The notes under the pieces were generated by a model that was given only the letters and a program-made list of their open reading frames with translations, made no database searches and was not told where the DNA came from. The position numbers and the translations under genes were made by a program. From the NCBI GenBank assembly GCA_902476475.1, contig CABSDO010000048.1, positions 1-15,478 of the forward strand: a DNA stretch of 15,478 nt. The letters are read 5' to 3'. This document shows positions 14,254-15,478 of the stretch, piece by piece. Numbering within the stretch: position 1 is the stretch's first letter; each line of letters opens with the position of its first letter. Source of the DNA: an uncultured Collinsella sp. GTDB lineage: Bacteria > Actinomycetota > Coriobacteriia > Coriobacteriales > Coriobacteriaceae.

Positions 14254-15478
14254 ATGTTTAATAAAAAGCCCCTCGCGGATACCACCGCCCGAAGACCCTC
14301 AACTGGTGCGCAGGCCAAGATCTACAGTCGCGATAACGTGGCTCGCTATTCCGAGCGCGCTCGCCAACGTCGTCGTAGCCACACGATTCGTCACGTCGCG
14401 CTCATTGTCGTGCTTGGCGTGCTGCTGAGTGCCACTACCGCTGCCGGCCTGTGGTTTGCCACCATTATGGGCAAGCTCGGCGATTCTAATGTCATTACCG
14501 ACAATCTGCGTCGGGTTCTGGTTGACACCGATGAGGCAAAGGATCCGTTCTACGTGCTGCTTCTTGGCACCGACGGCCGTCCGGGCGAGGATACGTATCG
14601 TGCCGACTCGATTATCCTGGCACGCATCGACCCCACGCAAAAGCAGGCGACGCTCATTTCCGTTCCGCGCGACACCAAGGTCGAGTACAAGGGCGAGACC
14701 ATGAAGATCAACGCCTGCCATACCGTTGGCGGCGCCGAGGCCATGGTCGAGGCGGTCAACGAGCTGTGCGGTGTTCAGATTTCCCACTATGCCGAGGTCA
14801 GCTTCGACGGTATGCAGGCACTGATTGATTCGGTTGGCGGTATCGACATTAACGCAACCGATGATGTTGACGACCCCGAGCACCTGGATATTAAGATTAC
14901 CGCTGGCCAGCAGCATATGGACGGTGCCACCGCCCTTACCTATGCCCGCTGCCGCTACACCTATGCCGACGGCGATTACACGCGCATGCGCCACCAGCGT
15001 CAGGTGCTTGGCGCCCTTGCCAACCAGATTCTCAATAACTTCGATGCCACGAAGATTTTTGGCCTGGTTAATTCGCTGTCCGATATGCTCGTAACCGATA
15101 TGAGCGTTCAGGATATCGTGGCTACGGTCAACGCCATGCGCGGTATGGATGTCGACGGTATCTACTCGGCCAACCTGCCCTCGTACGCCGACGACAGCAC
15201 CATGATCGACGGTGTGAGCTACGTCTTTGTCTACGAGGACGAGCTCAAGGAAATGATGGAGCGCGTCGATGCCGGCAAGGATCCCAAGGGTCCCAACACC
15301 ATGGGTCTTTCCGACGGTTCCAGCTCTACGATCGGCGACCTGAACAACAACACGTCTGACGACTACGCAAACGGTACCGCAACCTCATCGGTCAGCTCTG
15401 ACGATTCCGATGACTCAAGCGATTCGAGCGATTCGGACTACTACGAAGAGCCCACCGGCGACGGCAATCAATTTCATC
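14254..15478 (+). CDS. LytR-CpsA-Psr (LCP) family cell-wall glycopolymer ligase, cut by the window edge
   Basis: LCP proteins are membrane-anchored enzymes that attach teichoic acids, capsule or other polymers from lipid carriers to peptidoglycan. The frame is open from ATG 14254 to the last base, giving 408 residues without a stop; the end is missing. A basic cytoplasmic segment (13-46) precedes one membrane span (about 48-71). The LCP domain follows: VLLLGTDGRPG (101-111), YRADS (115-119), ISVPRDT (135-141), and ARCRYTYADGDYTRMRHQRQ (231-250) with the conserved arginines. From about 352 the chain becomes a disordered Ser/Asp/Asn tail, very dense in S and D at 378-395. The ribosome site is weak (AGG). 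Position 12 bases after murA suggests one cell-wall transcription unit. Confidence 0.92.
   Translation, partial: MFNKKPLADTTARRPSTGAQAKIYSRDNVARYSERARQRRRSHTIRHVALIVVLGVLLSATTAAGLWFATIMGKLGDSNVITDNLRRVLVDTDEAKDPFYVLLLGTDGRPGEDTYRADSIILARIDPTQKQATLISVPRDTKVEYKGETMKINACHTVGGAEAMVEAVNELCGVQISHYAEVSFDGMQALIDSVGGIDINATDDVDDPEHLDIKITAGQQHMDGATALTYARCRYTYADGDYTRMRHQRQVLGALANQILNNFDATKIFGLVNSLSDMLVTDMSVQDIVATVNAMRGMDVDGIYSANLPSYADDSTMIDGVSYVFVYEDELKEMMERVDAGKDPKGPNTMGLSDGSSSTIGDLNNNTSDDYANGTATSSVSSDDSDDSSDSSDSDYYEEPTGDGNQFH

Overview
The window reads as a high-GC chromosome segment of a Gram-positive actinobacterium. The gene order and protein style suggest Coriobacteriia, possibly a Collinsella relative; this is inference, because no rRNA or other taxonomic marker is present. 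All convincing genes lie on the + strand. The long open frames on the other strand are GC-driven shadows.

Layout: 1-496 is an AT-richer stretch with no convincing gene but several inverted repeats. prmC (497-1786, peptide release factor methyltransferase) carries a large Ala/Glu-rich insertion. A hicA-hicB toxin-antitoxin pair (1855-2498) follows, with its own AT-rich promoter and palindromic operator candidates. Next come a TsaC/Sua5-type threonylcarbamoyl-AMP synthase (2633-3376), glycerol kinase glpK (3390-4931) and uracil phosphoribosyltransferase upp (5055-5702), which ends at a hairpin terminator. A promoter near 5896-5923 precedes the complete F-type ATP synthase operon (5986-12869): an AtpI-like small membrane protein, then a, c, b, delta, alpha, gamma, beta and epsilon. 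A strong terminator (12907-12944) follows, then murA (12958-14241, TTG start) and a LytR-CpsA-Psr (LCP) cell-wall ligase gene that runs off the right edge.

The framework prmC - sua5 - upp - atp operon - murA resembles the classical neighbourhood around the atp operon of Bacillus subtilis. Against that framework hicAB and glpK look like later additions. The genes cover translation termination and tRNA modification, glycerol and pyrimidine salvage, energy coupling and cell-wall synthesis.

I do not see a clearly new multi-gene system. The most unusual points are the PrmC insertion, the structured 5' non-coding region, the variant TsaC-like protein, an AtpF with a signal-peptide-like N terminus, a very short c subunit, a stem directly before the atpE ribosome binding site, and an intrinsic terminator that leaves no room for a promoter before murA.
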